The notes under the pieces: model-generated
What the model saw: the letters and a program-made list of their open reading frames with translations, nothing else
Told to the model about the DNA's origin: nothing
Databases searched by the model: none
DNA from: Diphasiastrum complanatum
Lineage: Eukaryota; Streptophyta; Lycopodiopsida; Lycopodiales; Lycopodiaceae
Direction of reading: 5' to 3'
Assembly (NCBI GenBank): GCA_029204225.1
Contig: CM055104.1
Coordinates: 38,556,527 to 38,620,526, forward strand
DNA length: 64,000 nt
Position numbers and translations under genes: made by a program
Shown here: in pieces, positions 60,301 through 63,084 of the stretch
How positions within the stretch are numbered: position 1 is the stretch's first letter
Layout of the letters: each line of letters opens with the position of its first letter

Positions 60301-61120
60301 ACTTGAAAAATCATTATGGACCAGCAATGCTTACACTACCTTTATACCCAAAAGGACCTCAATGACCGTCGATTCCGCTAGCTACAGTTTACACCAATTT
60401 GTTACTTTGATAACCGTTATCAACCCAGCAAAAGCGATGTCTCCGAAAATATCGAAACTTGCCTCCCAGTCTATGTCTTTGTCATTGCCACAAGACAACT
60501 ACCCCAAAACTGTTTGTCACTCTACCCACAACCTACTAATAGTGCCATGACTTGAAAGACATCTAATCCTATTAACAAAAAGGGATTCTATATTTTGGTT
60601 CCCTTTGGAAATTGGAGGCCCAGGACAGTGGAAATCAAGTGGGGTTGAATCTCATTGCGCTTTCAAAACTTTCACGATTCTTGACAAAGGGATACGTATG
60701 AAAGTTGGACGATGCTTTGGGTAGATAAACTAGAAAAACCAATGCCTGACTAAGTTTGAATACCATCAAAACAGCAATAATGTTCAAACCAAAATGGCAT
60801 CACAGGAAATTTTGAAGCTTTACTTCTTTAAGATAAAAGGTCTAGATTGTATCGTCATACATCAAGGTGGACTCTTATGCTTTAGTTAGAGAGAAAAGAG
60901 AAAACAAGCCTTCCCATAAACAAAGGCAAGATTTTGGAGTTGTAGAGTTATTTTATGTGCAAAAAGAAAAGTACGTGAAAATCGAGATGCGGAAAAGAAG
61001 GAGACTTACTGAATCCAGGTAGGAAGTAGCAGCCTGCCTGGCTTCTGGACTTGAGTTTAAGTCCAGCGCTGCAATAACAGCCTGCGATGCTGCCTCTACT
61101 TGAGGGGCTAATTCTGCCAT
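5418..61120 (-). CDS. HST: HASTY, plant exportin-5 orthologue (21 exons, giant gene)
   Basis: HASTY is an importin-beta/exportin family HEAT-repeat karyopherin acting at the nucleus and nuclear pore; in plants it is needed for normal microRNA accumulation and movement. Joining 21 exons gives about 1,216 residues, close to Arabidopsis HASTY (about 1,200). Collinear conserved stretches include [147 protein letters not shown] and NTNVITNV. Every junction has GT-AG ends and keeps frame. Start: ATG 61120-61118. End: TGA 5420-5418, unless a donor at 5467 leads to an unseen terminal exon. Coding is about 6.5% of the locus; introns 8, 15 and 1 are 24.3, 11.4 and 4.4 kb. Confidence 0.96.
5753..6047 (-). 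CDS. HST: HASTY exon 20 (residues 1041-1139)
   Basis: Completes Trp, then [35 protein letters not shown] and [18 protein letters not shown]. Matches LQICLE.FTWTD, MFSAVIRGL.MESNA and NICREIFIYLSDRDPAPRQ. Acceptor GCAG, donor GTGTGA, phase 0. Confidence 0.95.
6177..6692 (-). CDS. HST: HASTY exon 19 (residues 869-1041)
   Basis: The longest exon. Reads [16 protein letters not shown], then [59 protein letters not shown] and a variable tail, in the order of the HASTY C-terminal HEAT repeats. Acceptor ACAG, donor GTAAAG. Without splicing the frame would stop at once in intron 19. Confidence 0.96.
6693..7722 (-). other. HASTY intron 18
   Basis: 1,030 bases, AT-rich, with no transposon coding remnant or long repeat that I can see. 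Confidence 0.7.
7723..7946 (-). CDS. HST: HASTY exon 18 (residues 795-869)
   Basis: Encodes [20 protein letters not shown], a variable loop, then [14 protein letters not shown] and two bases of Gly. Matches LLRVLHSLWSP and SDIRNWLRGIRDCG. Acceptor AAAG, donor GTAAGT. Confidence 0.95.
8155..8512 (-). CDS. HST: HASTY exon 17 (residues 675-794)
   Basis: Encodes [54 protein letters not shown] and [16 protein letters not shown], collinear with HASTY including the invariant PEWQNNYLSDP.GL and MAHHLSWMLPPLLK blocks. Acceptor GCAG, donor GTACAC. Confidence 0.96.
8513..10678 (-). other. HASTY intron 16
   Basis: 2,166 bases. The left half has no recognisable element apart from a GATTC/GAATC-rich patch around 9230-9300. 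The right half contains a copia RNase H relic, listed separately. Confidence 0.7.
9500..10110 (-). mobile_element. Ty1/copia RNase H relic
   Basis: Minus-strand reading gives [20 protein letters not shown] then, across a stop and a shift, [20 protein letters not shown], the copia RNase H signature (EAEYMA.TEA...W and DNQ.A..LAKN.VFH.RTKHI). No LTR was recognised. An old sense-oriented insertion in HASTY intron 16. Confidence 0.75.
10679..10782 (-). CDS. HST: HASTY exon 16 (residues 641-675)
   Basis: Encodes [20 protein letters not shown] then [14 protein letters not shown] and two bases of Gly. Matches [30 protein letters not shown], among the most conserved HASTY stretches. Acceptor GCAG, donor GTACTT. 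Confidence 0.95.
10902..11892. mobile_element. Palindrome-ended DNA element P1 (hAT/Mutator-like, non-autonomous)
   Basis: About 1 kb bounded by inverted CATAGTTGCA...TGCAACTATG. Both ends are packed with GAATC/GATTC palindromic words (for example 11866-11883). The interior shares long identity with P2 and a core with P3, including a C/G-run block at 11396-11480. No transposase frame, so it must move in trans. Flanking duplication is unclear here. It lies in HASTY intron 15. Confidence 0.75.
13622..14587. mobile_element. Palindrome-ended DNA element P2
   Basis: Close relative of P1 inserted in copia J. The 8-mer GTACATAG occurs at 13614-13621 and again at 14588-14595, flanking it directly. 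Because the terminal repeat itself starts CATAG, the exact boundary and duplication length are ambiguous. The right end carries a perfect 18-base palindrome at 14561-14578. A GC-rich block with G6/C6 hairpins lies at 14083-14175. No transposase frame. Confidence 0.8.
14621..14718. repeat. 40-bp tandem repeat plus perfect 22-bp inverted repeat
   Basis: Two 40-base direct copies (14621-14660 and 14661-14700, differing at two positions) are followed by an inverted partial copy. The arms 14661-14682 and 14697-14718 are perfectly complementary with a 14-base loop. It lies in the integrase-RT spacer of copia J. Confidence 0.9.
14814..15324. mobile_element. Palindrome-ended DNA element Q with ATCTGT array
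   Basis: About 511 bases flanked by a perfect direct repeat ATTCACAAC (14805-14813 and 15325-15333), inserted in the integrase of copia J, whose flanking sequence joins when Q is left out. The ends are rich in GGTTC/GAACC words (ACCACGGTTC, GAACCGT, GGGAACCGTGGG), analogous to P1-P3 but with a different word. The middle is (AATT)n tracts plus about 240 bases of irregular repeats built on ATCTGT/ATCATCTGT. No coding capacity. Confidence 0.75.
15720..16350 (+). promoter_or_regulatory. LTR- or promoter-like block
   Basis: Contains CCGTATATAGGGCCC (a TATA-like element near 15966-15980), a GA-rich leader around 16103-16160 and a pyrimidine-rich stretch ending in TTGCAGG near 16314-16320 that resembles a splice acceptor. 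The order resembles a retroelement U3-R-U5 or a leader with an intron, but no second copy was found in the window and no gene follows. Confidence 0.3.
16351..18835. other. Non-coding block of intron 15, origin unknown
   Basis: About 2.5 kb with more balanced composition than its surroundings and no frame longer than about 100 codons that resembles a known protein. It follows the LTR-like block directly and could be the interior of a non-coding LTR derivative. No tRNA, rRNA or repeat array seen. Confidence 0.4.
18841..19866 (-). mobile_element. LINE fragment D
   Basis: 5'-truncated LINE with its 3' end at the left. A (GAAA)-type tail at 18847-18879 is followed by the LINE 3' UTR. An ORF at 19367-19663 (minus) carries the CCHC knuckle [19 protein letters not shown] and YYKIRGRY, as in LINE A. 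Sense-oriented in HASTY intron 15. Confidence 0.8.
19870..19943. repeat. (TG)n(AG)n compound microsatellite
   Basis: About 25 TG units followed by about 11 AG units. The AG part directly abuts a LINE 3' end (fragment E), so the tract is probably an expanded LINE tail. Confidence 0.95.
19944..20025 (-). mobile_element. LINE fragment E, 3' stub
   Basis: About 80 bases matching the last part of the LINE A 3' UTR (reverse complement of GCATGGAAAAGACATCATTA), next to the (AG)n tail. A heavily 5'-truncated insertion. Confidence 0.75.
20026..21995 (+). mobile_element. Ty3/gypsy element, decayed RT-RNase H-integrase
   Basis: Plus strand, antisense to [36 protein letters not shown], then a small deletion and YLDGILIYS, in which the second catalytic Asp of YLDD is Gly. 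RNase [21 protein letters not shown] and [13 protein letters not shown] at 20711-20900, then VTDHQALRY. Integrase zinc finger: [15 protein letters not shown] with [10 protein letters not shown] at 21298-21597, then an altered core. Many stops. A different lineage from the other two Ty3 fragments. LTRs were not found. Confidence 0.88.
22137..22238 (-). CDS. HST: HASTY exon 15 (residues 607-640)
   Basis: Encodes [20 protein letters not shown] then [14 protein letters not shown], matching RAARLQICTSFIRIAKAA...LPHMK. Acceptor GTAG, donor GTTTTG. The right end of a decayed Ty3 element lies only about 140 bases downstream. Confidence 0.95.
22408..22574 (-). CDS. HST: HASTY exon 14 (residues 551-606)
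   Basis: Encodes [20 protein letters not shown], then [20 protein letters not shown] and LLTSVPLEK. Equivalent to LLQQLLSLKWNEP...YLDAMGPFLKYFPDAV. Acceptor ACAG; the donor is GTGCGT, a less common but plausible site. Intron 13 is only 93 bases. Confidence 0.94.
22668..22794 (-). CDS. HST: HASTY exon 13 (residues 509-551)
   Basis: Encodes [20 protein letters not shown] and onward to [10 protein letters not shown] plus one base. Alignment is by position and hydrophobic pattern; less conserved than neighbouring exons. Acceptor GCAG, donor GTTGTT, phase 1. Confidence 0.9.
22933..23220. repeat. 95-bp tandem repeat, about 3 copies
   Basis: Units begin AACTAACTAGC at 22933, 23028 and 23123. The first two are near identical; the third diverges in its second half. 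It lies in HASTY intron 12. Confidence 0.92.
23877..23972 (-). CDS. HST: HASTY exon 12 (residues 477-508)
   Basis: Encodes [20 protein letters not shown] then [12 protein letters not shown], equivalent to LELIKLTASHKPLISSTKIS of HASTY. Acceptor GCAG, donor GTAAAT, phase 0. Confidence 0.92.
23973..26535 (-). other. HASTY intron 11
   Basis: 2,563 AT-rich bases with no recognisable transposon protein, LTR or tandem array. Open frames within it are short and look like chance. Confidence 0.6.
26536..26829 (-). CDS. HST: HASTY exon 11 (residues 379-476)
   Basis: Encodes [10 protein letters not shown], a variable acidic linker, then [19 protein letters not shown] and [18 protein letters not shown]. 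Aligns to the LMRDLL...ILDVSFQRMLK...WSDEFEG...YRSKL segment. The donor is inferred as GTACAA at 26535, because reading on leaves the family alignment. Confidence 0.93.
27055..27145. repeat. Cluster of GAAC/GTTC palindromic words
   Basis: Contains CAGAACGTGTTCTG and GGAACATGTTCC among repeated GAAACAGAAC words within 90 bases of HASTY intron 10. It resembles the word-packed ends of P1-P3 and Q but lacks a second end or a flanking duplication. Confidence 0.5.
27316..27378 (-). CDS. HST: HASTY exon 10 (residues 358-378)
   Basis: A 63-base exon encoding [20 protein letters not shown] then Leu, equivalent to MLGFFQHFKLGLHFEALLFWL. Acceptor GCAG, donor GTAAGG, phase 0. Confidence 0.94.
27379..29823 (-). 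other. HASTY intron 9
   Basis: 2,445 bases, AT-rich. A stretch around 27590-28250 is rich in GATTCAA/TTGAATC words and homopolymer T but has no defined ends. No transposon protein was recognised. Confidence 0.6.
29824..30079 (-). CDS. HST: HASTY exon 9 (residues 272-357)
   Basis: Completes Arg, then [20 protein letters not shown]... and [20 protein letters not shown]...TIYLQQ, matching the RKRP and ESMASLGS..L..I regions of HASTY. Acceptor ATAG, donor GTTTCA, ending phase 0. Confidence 0.96.
30080..31140 (-). other. HASTY intron 8, 3'-proximal part
   Basis: The first 700 bases next to exon 9 show nothing recognisable. From about 30780 there is weak similarity to the LINE 3'-region text next to fragment D (reverse complement of AGTACCACGAGAGC-type sequence), so an old LINE piece is likely. 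Confidence 0.45.
31141..31776 (-). mobile_element. LINE fragment with CCHC-region remnant
   Basis: The minus strand reads [17 protein letters not shown] and, in another frame, [17 protein letters not shown], equal to the post-CCHC region of LINE A. A 21-base G homopolymer (C on the LINE strand) sits inside. Its right edge abuts Ty3 copy 1 at 31777. Confidence 0.75.
31575..31595. repeat. G21 homopolymer
   Basis: Twenty-one consecutive G residues on the plus strand within a LINE fragment. It could be true DNA or have an uncertain length in the assembly. Confidence 0.9.
31777..33160 (+). mobile_element. Ty3/gypsy chromovirus copy 1, 5'-truncated with internal deletion
   Basis: Starts at TTTGAGAATAGCGGATCC. 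RNase [48 protein letters not shown]. Integrase: [48 protein letters not shown] and [15 protein letters not shown]. It then jumps from ETTLSF directly to the SGGLG/GDWVYL-like C-terminal region, losing about 400 bases present in copy 2. The end is [18 protein letters not shown]. Stops at 32066 and 32606 break the frame. The RT and both LTRs are missing. Confidence 0.92.
33161..33731 (-). mobile_element. LINE fragment F1, endonuclease joined to RT by deletion
   Basis: In minus-strand order it shows ORF1-end/ORF2-start text around 33560-33720, endonuclease text around 33380-33550, and then, directly, RT text [20 protein letters not shown] at 33240-33300. The RT N-terminal half is missing. It ends against Ty3 copy 1. 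Confidence 0.75.
33733..34060 (-). mobile_element. LINE fragment F2, 3' end with tail
   Basis: A GA/GAAA tail at 33733-33750, then the LINE 3' UTR (reverse complement of GGGCATGGAAAAGACATGAA). A separate 5'-truncated copy beside F1. Confidence 0.7.
34061..35174. other. Intron 8 segment without recognisable features
   Basis: About 1.1 kb, AT-rich, with a short (GT)n tract near 34560-34580. No transposon coding or LTR recognised. Confidence 0.6.
35175..37180 (-). mobile_element. LINE fragment G
   Basis: A GAAA-rich tail at 35179-35203, then the 3' UTR. RT pieces at 36351-36677 ([19 protein letters not shown], where YADD is HADD, and [12 protein letters not shown]) and 36703-37050 ([20 protein letters not shown]), and endonuclease text [20 protein letters not shown]. 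Order in the minus strand is EN to RT to 3' end with internal losses. Frames are broken throughout. A diverged relative of LINE A. Confidence 0.82.
37181..38760 (-). other. Unassigned segment left of copia L, possible LTR material
   Basis: 1.6 kb without recognised protein. By position it follows the 3' end of copia L on the minus strand, so part of it may be that element's LTR. A 24-base perfect palindrome lies at 38613-38636. Minus-strand frames here (for example 37518-37781) match no family I know. Confidence 0.35.
38613..38636. repeat. 24-bp perfect palindrome
   Basis: A perfect self-complementary sequence with five C at the left, five G at the right and CACATGTG at its centre. Confidence 0.95.
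38761..41077 (-). mobile_element. Ty1/copia element L: integrase-RT-RNase H
   Basis: Minus strand, sense to HASTY. Integrase: [20 protein letters not shown] with [20 protein letters not shown] (40585-40833), then [20 protein letters not shown] and a long linker. [36 protein letters not shown] (39680-39967), [10 protein letters not shown] and catalytic YVDDTLIA at 39248-39667. RNase [21 protein letters not shown] and [19 protein letters not shown] (38820-39179), then [13 protein letters not shown] in a shifted frame. Gag/protease and both LTRs were not found. Several stops. The right edge abuts Ty3 copy 2. Confidence 0.93.
41288..42072. mobile_element. Palindrome-ended DNA element P3
   Basis: Inserted in the RNase H of Ty3 copy 2. 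Flanks read CCTGTACG (41280-41287) and CTTGTACG (42073-42080), an 8-base duplication with one mismatch; the Ty3 reading is continuous across it. Termini are CAAGGTTGCAG and CTACAACACAG (loosely inverted), packed with GATCC/GGATC and GTTCCGGAAC words. The core at about 41560-41765 matches P1 and P2. It lacks about 260 bases present in P1/P2, the joint falling at a shared TGC. Includes A-runs near 41917-41985. No transposase. Confidence 0.82.
43803..44290 (+). repeat. Ty3 copy 2 3' LTR (right end uncertain)
   Basis: Starts TGTCATGCCCATGACTGG directly after a polypurine tract, as in plant chromoviruses. A TATA-like TATAAGTATACC lies near 44070-44081. The right end meets LINE C near 44296 and no CA terminus could be fixed, so it may be truncated. 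Confidence 0.65.
44297..45645 (-). pseudogene. LINE C ORF2, endonuclease part
   Basis: Opens [24 protein letters not shown]-type endonuclease with [10 protein letters not shown] and [11 protein letters not shown] frameshift near 45315 leads into [13 protein letters not shown] and [12 protein letters not shown], then [20 protein letters not shown] and [10 protein letters not shown]. Catalytic Glu, Asp and His are all present. The RT is lost beyond 44297. Confidence 0.82.
45655..47062 (-). pseudogene. LINE C ORF1 (RNA-binding protein) with stop and shifts
   Basis: Start [17 protein letters not shown]. The N-terminal third is a low-complexity Pro/Ala/Ser/Thr repeat (units like [18 protein letters not shown]) encoded by a minisatellite at 46490-47060. 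Then [20 protein letters not shown], a stop after RQEIS at about 46278, and a coiled-coil segment ([28 protein letters not shown]). The C-terminal RRM-like part matches the fragment at the window's left edge. About 470 codons if joined. Confidence 0.7.
46490..47060. repeat. Coding minisatellite in LINE ORF1
   Basis: About eight to ten imperfect units of roughly 50-60 bases built from GGTGGAGGTGGAGGTA, GGCGGCAGCAGGGGG and GCAGCTGCAGC words. On the minus strand it encodes the Pro/Ala/Ser/Thr-rich ORF1 N-terminus. Confidence 0.85.
47128..47190. repeat. (GA)n microsatellite
   Basis: About 31 GA units between the LINE C 5' end and the truncated 3' LTR of copia K, preceded by a short (CG)n run. 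Confidence 0.95.
47191..47942 (-). repeat. Copia K 3' LTR, truncated
   Basis: Aligns with bases 50406-51179 of the 5' LTR, beginning TGCTGAATAAGC and ending AATCCAACA. It lacks the portion matching 50047-50405, replaced by the (GA)n tract. Confidence 0.92.
48320..49840 (-). pseudogene. Copia K gag-pol with in-frame internal deletion
   Basis: Gag starts [20 protein letters not shown] and continues [20 protein letters not shown] (49373-49576), broken by an inverted duplication at 49326-49382. The frame at 48320-49111 then reads [14 protein letters not shown] (CCHC knuckle), [15 protein letters not shown] (protease, DSGA changed to DFGA) and [16 protein letters not shown]. It fuses in frame to [31 protein letters not shown] and [20 protein letters not shown], the RT end and RNase H. 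Integrase and RT catalytic regions are gone. Confidence 0.88.
49326..49382. repeat. Perfect 25-bp inverted repeat in copia gag
   Basis: Arms 49326-49350 and 49358-49382 are exactly complementary with a 7-base loop. One arm encodes the expected gag text [10 protein letters not shown]; the other is its inverted copy and breaks the frame. Confidence 0.95.
50035..50046 (-). other. Copia K primer binding site
   Basis: Minus-strand TGGTATCAGAGC directly next to the LTR, complementary to the 3' end of plant initiator tRNA-Met. A similar sequence (TGATATCAGAGC) lies about 43 bases further inside. Confidence 0.93.
50047..51179 (-). repeat. Copia K 5' LTR (1,133 bp)
   Basis: Plus-strand ends TGTTGAAAATAGG and AATCCAACA; long identity to 47191-47942. 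The U3 part contains repeated GCGAAAAATGCGA and GACACTGT words and a hairpin with perfect 11-base arms at 50752-50762 and 50770-50780. Differences between the two LTRs indicate an old insertion. Confidence 0.93.
51295..51990 (-). mobile_element. LINE fragment H
   Basis: A (GA)n tail at 51295-51348, then LINE 3' UTR text (reverse complement of AAAGGATATATAAAGCTTTC) and, near 51915-51985, sequence matching the LINE region after the CCHC knuckle. 5'-truncated, sense in intron 8. Confidence 0.72.
51992..52845 (-). mobile_element. LINE fragment I, 5' part joined to 3' end
   Basis: A GAAA tail at 51992-52020 and LINE 3' UTR to about 52240 are followed directly, in the minus strand's 5' direction, by ORF2-start and ORF1 text (about 52300-52845). 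This corresponds to LINE C around 45560-46020. The whole RT is missing, so a large internal deletion joined EN/ORF1 to the 3' UTR. Confidence 0.78.
52846..53208. other. GC-richer segment of intron 8
   Basis: No protein or repeat recognised; it sits between LINE I and the TTTGGG array and may be LINE or other element 5' sequence. Confidence 0.4.
53209..53250. repeat. (TTTGGG)7 hexanucleotide array
   Basis: Seven perfect TTTGGG units, one base short of the plant telomere unit TTTAGGG. Flanked by GGGACCC-type inverted words. Confidence 0.95.
53251..54428 (-). other. Intron 8, 5'-proximal part
   Basis: About 1.2 kb next to exon 8. A GAATC/GATTC-rich patch lies at 53520-53610; otherwise nothing recognised. 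Confidence 0.55.
54429..54500 (-). CDS. HST: HASTY exon 8 (residues 248-272)
   Basis: Short exon: after one base completing the split codon it reads [20 protein letters not shown] then VAS. Acceptor ACAG, donor GTACCT, phase 2. It is followed by the 24.3 kb intron and is too short to be picked as an ORF. Confidence 0.92.
54678..54841 (-). CDS. HST: HASTY exon 7 (residues 194-248)
   Basis: Encodes [20 protein letters not shown] and onward to [18 protein letters not shown]. The HYFGA and YAEWAPV blocks are HASTY landmarks. Acceptor GCAG, donor GTATGT, leaving two bases of a split Ala codon. Confidence 0.95.
54976..55046 (-). CDS. HST: HASTY exon 6 (residues 170-193)
   Basis: Completes a Gly codon and encodes [20 protein letters not shown] then LYK. 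Acceptor GCAG, donor GTATTG. Lengths of exons 5 and 6 sum to 141, which preserves frame. Confidence 0.94.
55221..55290 (-). CDS. HST: HASTY exon 5 (residues 147-169)
   Basis: Encodes [20 protein letters not shown] followed by DLE and one base of the next codon. The [13 protein letters not shown] block is highly conserved in plant HASTY. Acceptor GCAG, donor GTTATT, phase 1. Confidence 0.95.
55411..55491 (-). CDS. HST: HASTY exon 4 (residues 120-146)
   Basis: Encodes [20 protein letters not shown] and onward to SPMH. Acceptor ACAG, donor GTAATC, phase 0. This is the exportin-1-like N-terminal HEAT region. Confidence 0.94.
55652..55795 (-). CDS. HST: HASTY exon 3 (residues 72-119)
   Basis: Encodes [17 protein letters not shown]...[13 protein letters not shown], corresponding to the conserved HLVRLRWDEL and LKSQ..ALVAE stretches of plant HASTY. 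Acceptor TTTAG, donor GTTTTC, phase 0 at both ends. Confidence 0.95.
55796..56549 (-). other. HASTY intron 2
   Basis: 754 AT-rich bases without a recognisable element. Confidence 0.65.
56550..56651 (-). CDS. HST: HASTY exon 2 (residues 38-71)
   Basis: Encodes [14 protein letters not shown]...FKMLQ, aligning with the start of the HASTY HEAT array. Acceptor GCAG before 56651; donor GTAAGA at 56549; both phase 0. Separated from exon 1 by a 4,358-base intron. Confidence 0.94.
56652..59989 (-). other. HASTY intron 1, left part
   Basis: No clear protein remnant. Around 59411-59425 the minus strand reads ACATGGCATCAAAGC, a degraded copia-like primer site, with a TGTAGACAAC-type start on its right. 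An old LTR element may therefore span part of 57.0-59.9 kb, but no LTR pair or RT was found. Confidence 0.4.
59990..60400 (+). mobile_element. Ty3-like RT/RNase H relic
   Basis: The plus strand reads [20 protein letters not shown] then HQDHG, resembling the Ty3 RNase H start (F.VETDAS..G.GAVL.Q). The rest is too decayed to follow. Antisense to HASTY in intron 1. Confidence 0.5.
61010..61120 (-). CDS. HST: HASTY exon 1 (residues 1-37)
   Basis: Begins [20 protein letters not shown] and ends TSYLDS, matching the N-terminus of plant HASTY in position and pattern. The donor is GTAAGT at 61009, phase 0. The ATG is the first in frame after the promoter-proximal GA tract. Confidence 0.93.
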
Positions 61121-61216
61121 TACCTTCTACTTCCTTGCTTCAACAAAGCAAGCGCCAGCAGCCGCTGTTCTTTACTCAAAACACACAAAAAGGTTCTTTC
61201 TTTTAAGGAAAAGATC

Positions 61217-61260
<44 letters not shown>

Positions 61261-61345
61261 AAGGACAATAATGGGAGCTGCCTTTGCCCTAACCCTAGAC
61301 CGAGCCCTAACCCTACTAATCCATGCATATACACTATAGTTGTAG
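61121..61345 (-). promoter_or_regulatory. HASTY promoter and 5' UTR region
   Basis: Upstream of the ATG lie the (GA)19 tract and two telo-box-like motifs (reverse complements of CCCTAACCCTAG at 61287-61298 and CCCTAACCCT at 61305-61314). A TATA-like GTGTATATGC lies near 61325-61335 on the gene strand. Telo-box motifs are frequent in promoters of plant housekeeping genes. The transcription start is not determinable here. Confidence 0.5.
61219..61256. repeat. (TC)19 / (GA)19 tract in HASTY 5' region
   Basis: Nineteen perfect TC units on plus (GA on the gene strand) ending 99 bases before the HASTY ATG. GA-repeat tracts are common in plant 5' UTRs and core promoters. Confidence 0.95.
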
Positions 61346-61757
61346 TGGTAGCTACTTGTCCTCCACATCACCTCCTATAAAGCATCACGTAAAGGAGGTC
61401 ACAATATGAGCTCAACTAGCAACACAATTTTGTCCCACTAGCCATGATGAATATTGAATCATAGGAACCTGTTATGTGAAGCGTAAAAATCATAACAAAA
61501 CTGCAATTTTATCCCTTGCGCAAGTGATAAAAACATGAGTTAAACATGATGAATATTAAATCATGTCATTTCAAGGACAGATACCATAACAAAACCATGA
61601 CGAAAGCAAAACAAAGAGCAATGTAAATTAAAGCCATGAAATATTAATAAAGCGACAAGTTAGTGCAAAGTTTCTCATATGTACGATCATCGTTTCAAGT
61701 ACCAAAATTTTTCGCGATCACGAGGTGACCAAACAAGTTATTGCAAATTTTCATGTT

Positions 61758-62075
61758 CTATGATTTATACATCTTAATATAAAAGTGCTCTAATCTATTT
61801 GCGATTGAATGGTCCTTGACAAGTTTTAATATTTCAACATGGAAGGCATCATCATAACGAGTATGAGTGTTGTCGAAAAGCATTTTTTTGGGTGGCTTTC
61901 GAACATGTTGCTGCATAGCGTACGCTAGTTTGTCGAATGTAAACCAGCTTCCCAACCATGCTATTTTGTACAATGTGATGTGCTCATTCGTGGCCGTTTC
62001 TTTGGAGGAGACAATGGATCCTACGAGAAATATGCCATTTAGGTTATTAGTTGCTTCATGATGAAACGCGATCAA
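61758..62075 (-). CDS. Hypothetical ORF, 105 codons
   Basis: Open frame from an ATG at 62075, with segments such as KIAWLGSWFTFDKLAYAMQQ and DDAFHVEILKLVKDHS. I do not recognise the family. Composition is protein-like (mixed hydrophobic and charged), which is unusual among the short frames here. It could be an exon or a transposon remnant upstream of HASTY on the same strand. Confidence 0.3.
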   Translation of the reverse strand: MIAFHHEATNNLNGIFLVGSIVSSKETATNEHITLYKIAWLGSWFTFDKLAYAMQQHVRKPPKKMLFDNTHTRYDDAFHVEILKLVKDHSIANRLEHFYIKMYKS

Positions 62076-62243
62076 TGTTGCATTGAAAGATATAGATGGA
62101 AGGTTAGCATACCTCTATGCTAGAAGATAGTGGTTGCAATGTTTGTTGTGAAATTTGTAGATCGATGGGCTATTATGTCATTATGCAATTGATATTTAGA
62201 CGCGTAAGAATCTGTATGAATAGCATAATGTGATTTACAATCA

Positions 62244-63084
62244 TTGAAGGTTACGCGAAGCAAAAGCATTCACGAATAAAATCAGTTCGTCAGGAATTCA
62301 GATATGATTGCTGGTCACTACCGGCTATATCATTCCTACAATCCTTCCGAGTGTAGACAGACATTACTGATCTACGTTAACAGATTAATATGGCATTCAA
62401 CAAAATCAAACCAATGTGCGGAATTGAATAGACAAGTAAATTAGACACACGAATAGTAACAAACTAATATTCATTCGAGATCATACAATCATTCAGAATA
62501 ATATGTGCACAAGAGCTACAATATTATCTATTGATCTTCTGATTTTTCAAGCACTGTGCGACAGATCCACATAGTGCATTGGCATGAGAGAAATACAGTT
62601 CTCTCACGAATAATGTCTCGCTTACTAGCAGACTTCTGGATCTACAGATCCTCTTACAAAATTTTCTCGCACACAGACGGACATGTATTCTGTATTTTTT
62701 TGTCTTCTTGTCTTGTCTCTTGATATTATGCATCAAACAGAAAGTATATAGTTCGTGAACTTTTTTGTGTCGCGTCGTGTAACTTCTAGATCAGAAAGAT
62801 TAAACATCTCTAACTAATCACGAATTACAAGAGTGGCAGATTAGCCACAATCTAGAGTACTTCTGCTGATGTCATAATATCTGATCAAATACTTGTACCC
62901 CTTGGTACTTGGTTGATCTTCTTGGCCGTTGGTGGAGCAAGAATGATTTTATGTCGCAAAACAATTTCGTGTCGTGTGTCGTGAAATTGTTCACGAACAA
63001 TTTCGTTTCTTGTGTCTTTTCTGTCAAAATCAAAGTGGAGCGCTAGCAAGGCTTTGGCACTAGAAACATTTTGTTTCTTCATCT
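62244..63084 (-). repeat. Candidate 3' LTR of copia M
   Basis: Lies immediately 3' of the copia M RNase H on the minus strand, after a purine-rich AGAGGGAGATGAAG. Plus-strand ends could be TGAAG (62244) and CTTCA (63084). No second LTR is in the window, so this rests on position and ends only. Confidence 0.3.
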
